DNA of 64,000 nt, taken from positions 1,719,001 to 1,783,000 of the forward strand of contig NZ_CP031844.2 of assembly GCF_003606345.3 (NCBI RefSeq), in the 5' to 3' direction. The notes beneath the pieces are model-generated. The model had not been told where the DNA came from, made no database searches, and saw only the letters and a list, made by a program, of their open reading frames with translations. Made by a program: the position numbers and the translations under genes. Below, one piece after another: positions 55,304-63,367 of this stretch; position 1 is the stretch's first letter; each line of letters opens with the position of its first letter. This DNA comes from Bartonella krasnovii. GTDB lineage: Bacteria > Pseudomonadota > Alphaproteobacteria > Rhizobiales > Rhizobiaceae.

Positions 55304-55477
55304 TATCACGTGAGTACGACAAGCTCTATTCATCAGAAGTTATCTGTAGAACATCTCCCTCTTCAATATGGAGGCTTTTTCATTGTACCAAACCACACAC
55401 TCTTTCATAAAATAAAACAATCTTCATTTTTTATTACTCATCTGCTGAAATTACTTTATGATTTAAATGGTATTTTT

Positions 55478-55680
55478 GGTCGTATACGCAACAATCAACG
55501 TGGATTAAAAGCCCTAAGACCCAATACATAAAAACAAATCCATTTGCAGGTATCCCAGAATTCCGGTAGATTTTGCTATGTCCAGGTGCTCTTTAGCACT
55601 AAAAGCAAAAAAGCTGATTTGAGTTCAGTATTTTTGACTCCCGGAATACGCATAAGGGGGTGCTCGCAACCGACGGGAGG
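55478..55680 (+). ncRNA. Brt-type regulatory RNA 3, orphan
   Basis: Retains the CCCAGAATTCCGG region, the TTTTGCT/AGCAAAA stem, CTCCCGGAAT and the ribosome binding site GGGAGG. The first stem is degraded (GGTCG opposite CAATC), and the regulator behind it is truncated. Confidence 0.75.
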
Positions 55681-55684
55681 AAAA

Positions 55685-55729
55685 ATGCAAACCAACAATC
55701 TTTATAACGGCATTTTCATGAATAAATAA
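55685..55729 (+). pseudogene. Truncated Trp regulator after Brt RNA 3
   Basis: Starts MQTNN as in the intact regulators, then reads LYNGIFMNK and stops after 14 codons; the helix-turn-helix is gone. Confidence 0.75.
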
Positions 55730-55768
55730 AACACTCTGTATAATTTGCTTCCAGCAAGCCAATATTCA

Positions 55769-55894
55769 ATGCGCAAAATAACTCTACTTTTTTCTTTCTT
55801 TTTACCCCTCTCAACAAACACGGAGGTAGATGTCATGATTTTGATCATCGTTCCAGAGAGGTTGAGAGATAAGAATAACCTCTCATTCAATTAA
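55769..55894 (+). CDS. PERLRG small ORF, copy 2
   Basis: A 41-codon frame reads MRKITLLFSFFLPLSTNTEV and then MILIIVPERLRDKNNLSFN, with a basic start and a hydrophobic stretch. The core (STNT...MILIIVPERLR) recurs at 54.5 and 56.5 kb. DNA-level CTCTCAAC / GTTGAGAG and GAGAGGTT / AACCTCTC arms overlap, so alternative hairpins can form. Whether it is translated is unknown; it could be a leader or a repeat element. Confidence 0.4.
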   Translation: MRKITLLFSFFLPLSTNTEVDVMILIIVPERLRDKNNLSFN

Positions 55895-56181
55895 AGAGAG
55901 GTAGGGAATTCACGTCGGGCATGTACGACAGCTACAATTTCGATCTGATTTGCAGCTACTCGATACAATATAAGGTAATTTGGATGTGCTATAATTTCCC
56001 GTAACCCTAATATCCTCTCACTCTGTCTGTACAGATATGGATGTTCAGCCAATGGCAGTACAGATGTTTCCAAAAACCTTTTCATTCGGCGTGCAGCGGA
56101 TGGATTTTCACGAGCAATGTAAGTTAAAATCTGACGCAAATCATCGCGAGCCGAAGACAACCAAACAACCGGAAGCATCAC
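55891..56181 (-). CDS. ParE/RelE-family toxin
   Basis: A 96-residue protein with the ParE-type pattern: VVWLSSARDDLRQILTYIAR, ENPSAARRMKRFLETSVLPL and the C-terminal NYLILYRVAANQIEIVAVVH followed by ARREFP. Such toxins poison gyrase (ParE) or cut mRNA (RelE). The antitoxin gene overlaps its start by 4 bp (ATGA). The frame is intact. It lies inside the Brt/trp cluster. Confidence 0.9.
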   Translation of the reverse strand: MMLPVVWLSSARDDLRQILTYIARENPSAARRMKRFLETSVLPLAEHPYLYRQSERILGLREIIAHPNYLILYRVAANQIEIVAVVHARREFPTSL

Positions 56182-56366
56182 TTTTTCTGTTCATTTTCAA
56201 GCTGACTGATTATAACGTCCATTTCAGCCATGACCTCATCATGCGGAATAGGAGGAGATAGGTTTGCAAGACTTATCGCGACCTTATCGCGCAACCACGC
56301 CGTGTGGCTGCTTTCCTGTTCAATAGTTTCGAACTCTGAAATGAACGGAGAAAGGGTGTTTTTCAT
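56178..56366 (-). CDS. Antitoxin partner of the ParE-type toxin
   Basis: A 62-residue acidic protein (HTAWLRDKVAISLANLSPPI, then PHDEVMAEMDVIISQLENEQ) typical of small ribbon-helix-helix antitoxins that precede ParE/RelE toxins. The stop overlaps the toxin start. An AGGACATG ribosome-binding-like sequence precedes it. Confidence 0.85.
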   Translation of the reverse strand: MKNTLSPFISEFETIEQESSHTAWLRDKVAISLANLSPPIPHDEVMAEMDVIISQLENEQKK

Positions 56367-56487
56367 AGGGGCATGTCCTTTCTATTCCTTGATATTAAAG
56401 GTAATGACTATTGGTTATGTTGTCAATATTAACAAATTGAAAATGTTTAACTTTTAAGAAGACAAAGTTTTTTGATCTTAAAACTTA

Positions 56488-56599
56488 AAGCTTTTTACCC
56501 CTCTCAACAAAACGGGGGCTGATATCATATTTTGATCATCGTTCCAGAGAGGTTGAGAGGCGAGAATAGCCTCTCATTCAAAAAACAAATTTTGTAAGT
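56488..56599 (+). repeat. PERLRG small-ORF repeat, copy 3
   Basis: Shares ILIIVPERLRGENSLSFKKQ and the GAGAGGC/GCCTCTC arms with copy 1, but a frameshift and stop break the frame before it. Continues without a break into the next Brt upstream region. Confidence 0.6.
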
Positions 56600-56659
56600 C
56601 AAAAAACTATTTTTATTTGCCAATTTTCTAAAATTACTTTACACATTAAAAGGTGTTTT

Positions 56660-56865
56660 GGTCGCATACGCGGGCGACCAATAGGGCCTTGAAAACCCGA
56701 AAACTCAAACATGAATCTATCCCACTGTGTGGGTATCCCGGAATTCCGGGGGTTTTTGCTATGTCCAGGTGCTCACTAGCACTAAAAGCAAAAAGGCTGA
56801 TTTGAGTTCAGTATTTTCAAGCTCCCGGAATACTCATGCGAGGGCGCTCGCAACCGGCGGGAGGG
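56660..56865 (+). ncRNA. Brt-type regulatory RNA 4
   Basis: All elements of copy 2 are present (GGTCG/CGACC, CCCGGAATTCCGGG, TTTTTGCT/AGCAAAAA, CTCCCGGAAT, GCGAGGGCGCTCGC, ribosome binding site GGGAGG). A TTGCCA ... TACACA promoter-like pair with 17-base spacing lies upstream. Confidence 0.85.
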
Positions 56866-56869
56866 TAAA

Positions 56870-57238
56870 ATGCAAACCAACAATCTTAATATTGATCTTT
56901 TGGTCGGCAAAAAAATTCGTTTGAGACGAAAATTACTCAAAATGTCTCAAACAACTTTAGGAAACGCTTTAGGCGTCAGTTTCCAACAAATTCAAAAATA
57001 TGAAAACGGCTTAAATCGTGTAAGTGCAGGGCGTTTAATGGAAATTTCCGATATTTTGAATGTTCCGATTTCCTTTTTTTATGCGGATATCATGCCAAAA
57101 CAACAGCCTCCATACCACCATGATGAAGCGATCTCCAATAGAGAAGAATACCTGCTGCTTAAAAGATTTAGAACGCTCACTTCGATAAAACAAAGGGCCA
57201 TTTTACAATTACTCTCTGACCCCAATGAAAGCTTTTAA
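56870..57238 (+). CDS. Trp-type Xre regulator 4
   Basis: 122 residues, starting MQTNNLNIDLLVGKKIRLRR; the helix-turn-helix reads KMSQTTLGNALGVSFQQIQK. It differs from regulator 2 by only a few residues (for example QTTLGN for QKTLGD). The ATG is five bases after GGGAGG. Confidence 0.88.
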   Translation: MQTNNLNIDLLVGKKIRLRRKLLKMSQTTLGNALGVSFQQIQKYENGLNRVSAGRLMEISDILNVPISFFYADIMPKQQPPYHHDEAISNREEYLLLKRFRTLTSIKQRAILQLLSDPNESF

Positions 57239-57554
57239 TATCACGTGAGTACGACAAGCTCTGTGCATCTGCATACATGACAAACACCCCCCCAAAGAGC
57301 AGCGCTTGAAAATTTATTGGGGCAATCTGTAGGAGCATCTCATGCAATCATTTTACTTTGTCCGCTAAGCATAAGCTTTAAATATTATGAAAGATAAGGG
57401 TAGTTTTTTTAAAAATATTTAAATATTGATAAATAAATACTTGTTAATATACTAATATATGCTAGTAAAATAATAGAAAAATTATTTTTTCTCTTATGAA
57501 AGAACTTTCTTAAGAAAAAACGAAACAGAAAAAGTAAAAATGATAGAGGGGGGA
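57239..57554. other. Intergenic region
   Basis: About 315 bp of AT-rich DNA without a supported gene. The first 30 bp match the sequence after regulator 2, showing that the whole unit was duplicated. Confidence 0.4.
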
Positions 57555-57973
57555 ATGAAGATGTTAAAATATTTATTTCTGTTACAACTTTTGTTAGTGG
57601 CTGGTTGTGCATCTTCGGGGAACTATGTATCGAATTATGTTGATGAAAATCTTGTGGAGAAGGATATAGAGATAAGATTAATCAAAAAAGATCTTGCTAA
57701 CGGTATCAAAAGATCTTTAACATTAAATCCAACCACACTTCCCCTCTTATAAAGTGATACAATAGAAAGCTTTACGCCTTTATTTATTCGATCTGTTGCG
57801 GCGAACGGGAGAGAATATGATTTATACAGATCAACCCCCAAAAGCAGCCAAACATGGGTGTGGAATTGTTTTTCACACGAACACCAAAGGATGATGGACG
57901 TATAATTTCTGTACTTCAGTATGATTGGTCTGGAGAACCAAGTTATTATCTACGTATTTATCAGAATAAATAA
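57555..57973 (+). pseudogene. Broken lipoprotein gene
   Basis: A GAGGGGGGA ribosome binding site precedes MKMLKYLFLLQLLLVAGCAS, a lipoprotein signal with lipobox VAGC, and the frame continues to LTLNPTTLPLL and a stop at 57752. Beyond it other frames keep coding-like sequence: FTPLFIRSVAANGREYDLYR and then TPKDDGRIISVLQYDWSGEP to a stop at 57973. At least two frameshifts separate them. The family is not recognised. Confidence 0.6.
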
Positions 57974-58104
57974 GCCCGCTCTTTGAATATGGACATTCTC
58001 TCTATTTCAAACATAAAGACTTAAATTTTTTTTTGCAAAAGATAAAGAGATTTGATCTCATTTTATCGGCTCTAACAAGTGTTCAGACACCCGAAAACCC
58101 GAAA

Positions 58105-58433
58105 TGTTAAGGAGTATTTAGCCTTAAAAGTTATCCTTTTGAAGGTAAGGCATGTTCCTTTTCGCTTTATAGGAACAGATGTGGAACTTGTTGATGTATC
58201 AAGATGGCAATTGATGAAAAGAACAAAAACAAATAATGCATAATCCTGCATATCTGGACAAAGTTTTGAAAATAGCTTTCTTGGAAGGAATAGATCTAAC
58301 AATACAAAAGTTAGCGGATCATCTCCATATGACGAGGTCTTCTCTCTCAAAAGTAATGAACGGACATGCTTTTATGAGTAGCGCGCTTGCAGTTAAGTTA
58401 GAATTGGCTGTTTTTTGTAAAGCAAAGTTTTAG
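58105..58433 (+). pseudogene. Remnant of a HigBA-like toxin-antitoxin pair
   Basis: The frame 58236-58433 reads KVLKIAFLEGIDLTIQKLAD, HLHMTRSSLSKVMNG and ALAVKLELAV, a HigA-type helix-turn-helix that stops too early. Just before it the segment VPFRFIGTDVELVDVSRW resembles the end of a HigB toxin. Both genes are broken. Confidence 0.65.
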
Positions 58434-59176
58434 TTAGATATGCAAACAAATTATAATTTATAACAAACAAAGCAACAGGCCTCCCTATTTTTCCTCTGTT
58501 TTCTGATTCACCTTAAACACTGCTTTAATTTCGTTCATATGGTACTTTGCTTTGTTTTTAGCTGCTACTCATTGCCTTCGTTTTTTTGAAGTTTTTTATT
58601 TGTTTCTATTACGAAGCATTTTCTATCGACTGTTTTGACATAAAAGAATGCCATTTATTTTCTTTCGTCTTATTCAATGAGCACAGTAGTAAAAAGAGCT
58701 GATAAAAGCCTCAACATTTGTTTAAAAGTAAGGCAATTTTACAGCTCATCATGGATGAGAATAGAAGCTAACCTCATGTAACTCGTGCACACCACGCTCT
58801 TGATAACGCAATACACACTATAGAGCCTATACGCTCTCTTCTCCTCAATATTTCACATTTTTCATAAGCAGTTCTTCATAAGCAGTTTATGGTGTATTTG
58901 TAAAAGTAGCCTCATGGTAGACGCTTTTTTATTTTAGGGTGATGCATATTGATAAGAGAAGGTACCTCTCTGAGTCATTCTTTCATTATCGTTGTTTAAA
59001 GGTGTTAAAAACAGCACTGTTTAAAACAGTCTGGTTCTTATCGATGTTTATGCTATTTTATAAAGGGACCTTCCTTAACTGAAATGAAAAAGAAGAAAGC
59101 CATGGGATTCTGATACCGCTTGTAATGATGAACAAAAAATGTGAAAATTCTGATCGATAATGAGGAGGAGATATCG
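58434..59176. other. Intergenic region with a Trp 3' remnant
   Basis: No intact gene. Positions 58724-58771 are the last codons of a trp-type regulator (KAILQLIMDEN, then RS and a stop), and the following 50 bp match the flank of the regulators at 61 and 62 kb. This marks an eighth, almost fully deleted unit. Confidence 0.6.
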
Positions 59177-60220
59177 ATGATCAAGAGAGGTGTTAAACTG
59201 CTTGTCCTAGGAATGGTAGGGCTTACAAGTTCTGTTGTAAGTTCTACTGGCAACACTGATGAATCGGCAAATTTTGAACACTCTTTCAATACGATTCAAG
59301 AATCTTCCCCCCCAGAAGAACCTTTTCACCCCTTAAAAGCTGGAGACTATGACCAAGCCTATGACTATTACATCCAAGGCTATTATTTAAAAGCTTTTCG
59401 AGAAGCGCTTCGACGTGCTGAAAAGAATGATCCTTTTGCGCAAACACTTCTTGCCCGAATTTATATGGAAGGATGTGCTGTTCCTGTTGACGGGGCACGG
59501 GCTGCTTTATGGTTTGAACGCGCTGCAAAACAAGGGGAACCCCAAGCGCAACTTCGCTATGGGCTTATGTTATTTGATGGTAATTTTGTAAAACAAAATC
59601 AAGAGCTTGGTGCACAATATATTCGAAAAGCTGTCGACGCAGGCGTTAAAGAAGCCTATTTTTATTATGGACAACTGCTTCTTTATAAAGCCTCCCAGGA
59701 AAAACAAAATCTTCCCGGCGTTTCTTCTTCAAGCCGTGAAAATGAAGCCATCGAGCAAGCTTTAAAATGGCATTTAAAAGGGGCTGCTCTTGGAGATGCT
59801 GAAGCTGCTTTTGCGGCGGCAAAAATTCTTTCTTTAGGTACGTTAAATCGACCAAAGGATGATCGTAATGCCCGCAAACTAATGGAGGCCGCAGCTCAAA
59901 ACAATCACTTAAAAGCGCAACTTTATTTAGCACAATGGCTGATAGAAGGCCGTGGAGGTGCAAAGGATTTTGACCATGCTTTTCATTTGCTGCTTCACAA
60001 TGCCAATAACATGGTCGCCCCCGCCCAAATTTCTCTTGCAAGACTTTATCGAGACGGTATCGGAACAAAAGGCGATATAATAATGGCAGCAGCATGGTAT
60101 ATGCTTGCGAAAGAAGCAAAAATGCAAGCCCCTGATCTTGAAAAAATGCTCCAAGGTATGGACAACAAACAACAAGAAAAGGCGCGCAAAGAAGCAATAA
60201 AGCTCCTTCCTGTTTTTTAA
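59177..60220 (+). CDS. Sel1-repeat (TPR-like) exported protein
   Basis: A 347-residue protein with a signal peptide (MIKRGVKLLVLGMVGLTSSV) and Sel1-like repeats from about residue 60: AQTLLARIYMEGCAVPVDGA, AALWFERAAKQGEPQAQLRY, then QYIRKAVDAGVKEAYFYYG and IGTKGDIIMAAAWYMLAKEA near the end. Such proteins act as periplasmic adaptors; the partner is unknown. GGAGGAG stands seven bases before the ATG at 59177, chosen over an upstream ATG. Confidence 0.85.
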   Translation: MIKRGVKLLVLGMVGLTSSVVSSTGNTDESANFEHSFNTIQESSPPEEPFHPLKAGDYDQAYDYYIQGYYLKAFREALRRAEKNDPFAQTLLARIYMEGCAVPVDGARAALWFERAAKQGEPQAQLRYGLMLFDGNFVKQNQELGAQYIRKAVDAGVKEAYFYYGQLLLYKASQEKQNLPGVSSSSRENEAIEQALKWHLKGAALGDAEAAFAAAKILSLGTLNRPKDDRNARKLMEAAAQNNHLKAQLYLAQWLIEGRGGAKDFDHAFHLLLHNANNMVAPAQISLARLYRDGIGTKGDIIMAAAWYMLAKEAKMQAPDLEKMLQGMDNKQQEKARKEAIKLLPVF

Positions 60221-60429
60221 AATGCACTGTATCATTTGCTGAACACTATCCAATGTGCAAAATAAGCTATCCGCGACACTGTAAAATATTGTCCTCAAAA
60301 TATGGAAAGATCAGAAGATCAAAAGAGCGCTGCTTTATTGCTTTCATAAAAAACACAGCACTTCTCGTTTAAAAAGCTGTTTTTTATTGTAAATTTCTTG
60401 AAATTACTTTACACATTAAAAGGTGTTTT

Positions 60430-60630
60430 GGTCGCATACGCGGGCGACCAAGAGGGCTTTAAAAACCCGAAACCTATGCGTAAATCTGCCCCACTCTGTG
60501 GGTATCCCGGAATTCCGGGAGATTTTGCACTGTCCAGGTGCTTACTAGCACTAAAAGCAAAATGCTGATTCGAGTTCAGTATTTTAGACTCCCGGAATAC
60601 GCATAAGAGGCGCTCGCACTAGGCGGGGGA
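60430..60630 (+). ncRNA. Brt-type regulatory RNA 5, orphan
   Basis: Shows GGTCG/CGACC, CCCGGAATTCCGGG, ATTTTGC/GCAAAAT and CTCCCGGAAT. The promoter-like TACACA element is kept. The regulator behind it has been removed almost completely. Confidence 0.8.
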
Positions 60631-60632
60631 AA

Positions 60633-60653
60633 ATGCAATCTAACCTCATGTGA
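60633..60653 (+). pseudogene. Deleted Trp regulator after Brt RNA 5
   Basis: Only ATGCAATC remains before a stop (MQSNLM), followed at once by the 3' flank normally found after the regulators (CTCGTGCACACCACACTCTC). Start and end of the intact genes both contain ATGCAA, so recombination between these six bases could have removed the gene body. Confidence 0.75.
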
Positions 60654-60809
60654 CTCGTGCACACCACACTCTCGATAACGCGATACGCGCTGTTCAAAGC
60701 CATATATAGATGCTTTATTGCTTTCATGAAAAACACGCCGCTTCTTATGCAAAAAACTGTTTTTTATTGCCAATCTGCTGAAATTACTTTACACATTAAA
60801 AGGTATTTT

Positions 60810-61010
60810 GGTCGCATACGCGGGCGACCAAGAGGGCTTTAAAAACCCGAAACCTACGCGTAAATCTGCCCCACTCTGTAGGTATCTTGGAATTCCGGGA
60901 GATTTTGCACTGTCCAGGTGCTTACCAGCACTAAAAGCAAAAAAGGCTGATTAGGTTTCAGTATTTTAGACTCCCGGAATACGCATAAAAGGCGCTCGCA
61001 CTAGGCGGGG
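60810..61010 (+). ncRNA. Brt-type regulatory RNA 6
   Basis: Very similar to copy 5 over the whole length, with GGTCG/CGACC and GGAATTCCGGGAG, TTTTGC/GCAAAA and CTCCCGGAAT. The end reads GGCGGGGGC instead of GGGAGG before the ATG. Confidence 0.83.
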
Positions 61011-61014
61011 GCAA

Positions 61015-61381
61015 ATGCAATCCCAAAATCTCAATATTGATCTTTTGGTCGGCAAAAAAATTCGCTTAAGACGAAAATTACTCAAAATGTCTCAAAAAAC
61101 CTTAGGGGATGCTTTAGGCGTCAGTTTCCAACAAATTCAAAAATATGAAAACGGCTTAAATCGCGTAAGTGCGGGGCGTTTAATGGAAATTTCCGATATT
61201 TTGAATGTTCCGATTTCCTTTTTTTTATGCCGATATCATCACAAAACAACGCCCCCCATACCATTATGATGAAGTCATCTCGAACACTGAAGAATACCTG
61301 CTGCTCAAAAGATTTAGAACGCTTACCTCGATAAAACAAAAAGCTTTTTTACAGCTTATCATGGATGAGAATGCAAGCTAA
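61015..61381 (+). pseudogene. Trp-type Xre regulator 6, frameshifted at a T tract
   Basis: The helix-turn-helix region (to ISDILNVPISFF) is intact. A run of eight T at about 61219-61226, seven in the other copies, shifts the frame, so the protein ends early at 61269 with LCRYHHKTTPPIPL. The original C-terminus (EEYLLLKRFRTLTSIKQKAF) continues in the other frame to a stop at 61381. The DNA-binding domain may still be made. Confidence 0.8.
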
Positions 61382-61542
61382 CACCACGCACGAGCACACC
61401 ACACTCTCGATAACGCGATACACACTGTTCAAAGCCATATATGGATACTTTACTGCTTTCATAAAAACACACCGCCCCTCATTAAAAAGCTATTTTTTAT
61501 TGCCAATCTGCTGAAATTACTTTATGAATCAAAAGGTGTTTT

Positions 61543-61746
61543 GGTCGCCTACGCAACGACCAAGAGGGCCTTGAAAACCCGAAACCTACGCGTAAATCTG
61601 CCCCACTTTGTGGGTATCCCGGAATTCCGGGAGTTTTTGCTATGTCCAGGTGCTTACCAGCACTAAAAGCAAAAAAGGCTGATTAGGTTTCAGTATTTTC
61701 AAGCTCCCGGAATACTTATGCGAGGGCGCTCGCAACCGGAGGGGGC
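61543..61746 (+). ncRNA. Brt-type regulatory RNA 7
   Basis: All main stems are kept (GGTCG/CGACC, CCCGGAATTCCGGGAG, TTTTTGCT/AGCAAAAA, CTCCCGGAAT, GCGAGGGCGCTCGC). The ribosome binding region reads CGGAGGGGGC. Confidence 0.83.
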
Positions 61747-62113
61747 AAATGCAATCCAAAATCTTAATATTGATCTTTTGGTCGGCAAAAAAATTCGCTT
61801 AAGACGAAAATTACTCAAAATGTCTCAAAAAACCTTAGGGGATGCTTTAGGCGTCAGTTTCCAACAAATTCAAAAATATGAAAACGGCTTAAATCGTGTA
61901 AGCGCGGGGCGTTTAATGGAAATTTCCGATATCCTTAATGTTCCGATTTCCTTTTTTTATGCCGATATCATCACAAAACAACGCCCCCCATACCATTATG
62001 ATGAAGTCATCTCGAACACTGAAGAATACCTGCTGCTCAAAAGATTTAGAACGCTTACCTCGATAAAACAAAAAGCTTTTTTACAGCTCATCATGGATGA
62101 GAATGCAAGCTAA
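61718..62113 (+). CDS. Trp-type Xre regulator 7, start region shifted
   Basis: From residue 15 the protein matches the other regulators (NLNIDLLVGKKIRLRRKLLK, KTLGDALGVSFQQIQKYENG) to the normal end (QLIMDENAS). The usual ATG at 61749 is out of frame because one C is missing in ATGCAATCC. An ATG at 61718, inside the RNA region, is in frame (MRGRSQPEGANA) but has no clear ribosome binding site. Translation of this copy is therefore doubtful. Confidence 0.7.
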   Translation: MRGRSQPEGANAIQNLNIDLLVGKKIRLRRKLLKMSQKTLGDALGVSFQQIQKYENGLNRVSAGRLMEISDILNVPISFFYADIITKQRPPYHYDEVISNTEEYLLLKRFRTLTSIKQKAFLQLIMDENAS

Positions 62114-62779
62114 CATCACGCACGAGCACACCACATTCTCTATAAAGCGATACGCGCTATAAGGTGCACCACGCTCTTTTCTTACCTCATACACTTTGAA
62201 GGGACACACGCCCCTTCTCAATCCAATTTCTCAGCAATCAGGCTTCTCGGAACACAACTCCGCTTTCCGTTTCATGGAATTGATTTCACAAGATTATTCG
62301 GACAAGTTTCCCCGCACAATATCCACGCGTCATTCTCATAAAACAACGCCTCATGATTTTACAAAATTTCTATCACCCGTATTTCTCTCATCCGTCTCAA
62401 TGAGATTTACGACACAATGGGATAAATTTCCCCAAAATCCTCAAAAGTCTCAAAAATTTTTGTGCAATTTTTTAAAAAGCTTGCGTCTTGGCACTTTTTA
62501 TGGTCTTGCAAAGAACTGAAAAGCAAAAATACATCAAGGTCCTTTTTGTCCTTAAACTTTTCTCTGCAAAGTTCATAAGAAAACTTATGAGAAAACCCCA
62601 TGAGCAAATCCATGGTAAGACAGATGAAAAGCCCACAAAGACCATGAGGAAACCGCAAAACGAACAAGAGGTTTTGAACCTAAAAACAACAAAAGAGTTT
62701 ACTGTTAAGGCAGCAAAAAAAGCGCCGTAAGGACAAAGTAAGAAAACTCTTTTTGCAAGAAGAGAATTGGATAGAAACA
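62114..62779. other. Intergenic region upstream of efp
   Basis: About 665 bp without a supported gene. The first 40 bp are the shared 3' flank of the trp units. Short frames on both strands have no recognisable content. Confidence 0.5.
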
Positions 62780-63355
62780 ATGAAAATTAATGGCAATGAA
62801 ATTCGCCCTGGTAATGTAATTGAGCATCAAGGAAGTTTGTGGGTTGCTGTGAAATGCAACGCCGTAAAACCAGGAAAAGGTGGTGCATTTAATCAAGTTG
62901 AACTAAAAAATTTGCTTGATGGTACAAAACTCAATGAACGCTTTCGTGCTGCTGAAACGGTAGAGCGCGTACGTCTTGAACAAAAGGACTTTACCTTTCT
63001 TTATCAACAAGGTGATGCCCTCGTCTTTATGGATTCAGAATCGTATGAACAATTGGAATTGCAAAAAGATTTTGTTGGAGAACGTGCTGCTTTCTTGCAA
63101 GATGGGATGACTGTCACAGTTGAACTTTATCAAGAAAAGCCTATCGGCATTTCCCTTCCTGATCAAGTTGCTGTCACGATTGTGGAAGCTGATCCAGCTC
63201 TCAAAGGACAAACGGTCACAGCTTCTTATAAACCCGCCATTCTTGAAAATGGGATTCGTATTCTTGTTCCCCCTTTTATGAACGCCGGTGAGCGTATCAT
63301 TGTCGACACCAACGAGTTGATCTATTTGCGTCGTGCAAATGAAAAAGATAAATAA
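62780..63355 (+). CDS. efp: Elongation factor P
   Basis: EF-P rescues ribosomes stalled at polyproline stretches. The protein has the N-terminal KOW-like domain ([20 protein letters not shown]), the loop KPGKGGAF with the modifiable lysine at about position 33, and the two OB-fold domains ending in [20 protein letters not shown]. 191 residues; I use the ATG at 62780, which matches the family start, rather than one nine codons upstream. TolA and other proline-rich proteins in this window are potential clients. Confidence 0.96.
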   Translation: MKINGNEIRPGNVIEHQGSLWVAVKCNAVKPGKGGAFNQVELKNLLDGTKLNERFRAAETVERVRLEQKDFTFLYQQGDALVFMDSESYEQLELQKDFVGERAAFLQDGMTVTVELYQEKPIGISLPDQVAVTIVEADPALKGQTVTASYKPAILENGIRILVPPFMNAGERIIVDTNELIYLRRANEKDK

Positions 63356-63367
63356 AGGAATAACAAG

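Noticed and set aside
59646..60298. Minus-strand frames opposite the Sel1-repeat gene
   Set aside because: The plus-strand gene has a signal peptide, a good ribosome binding site and clear repeats; the opposite frames are shadows.
62407..62780. Minus- and plus-strand frames upstream of efp
   Set aside because: Phe/Lys-rich, overlapping each other, with no motif or ribosome binding site.
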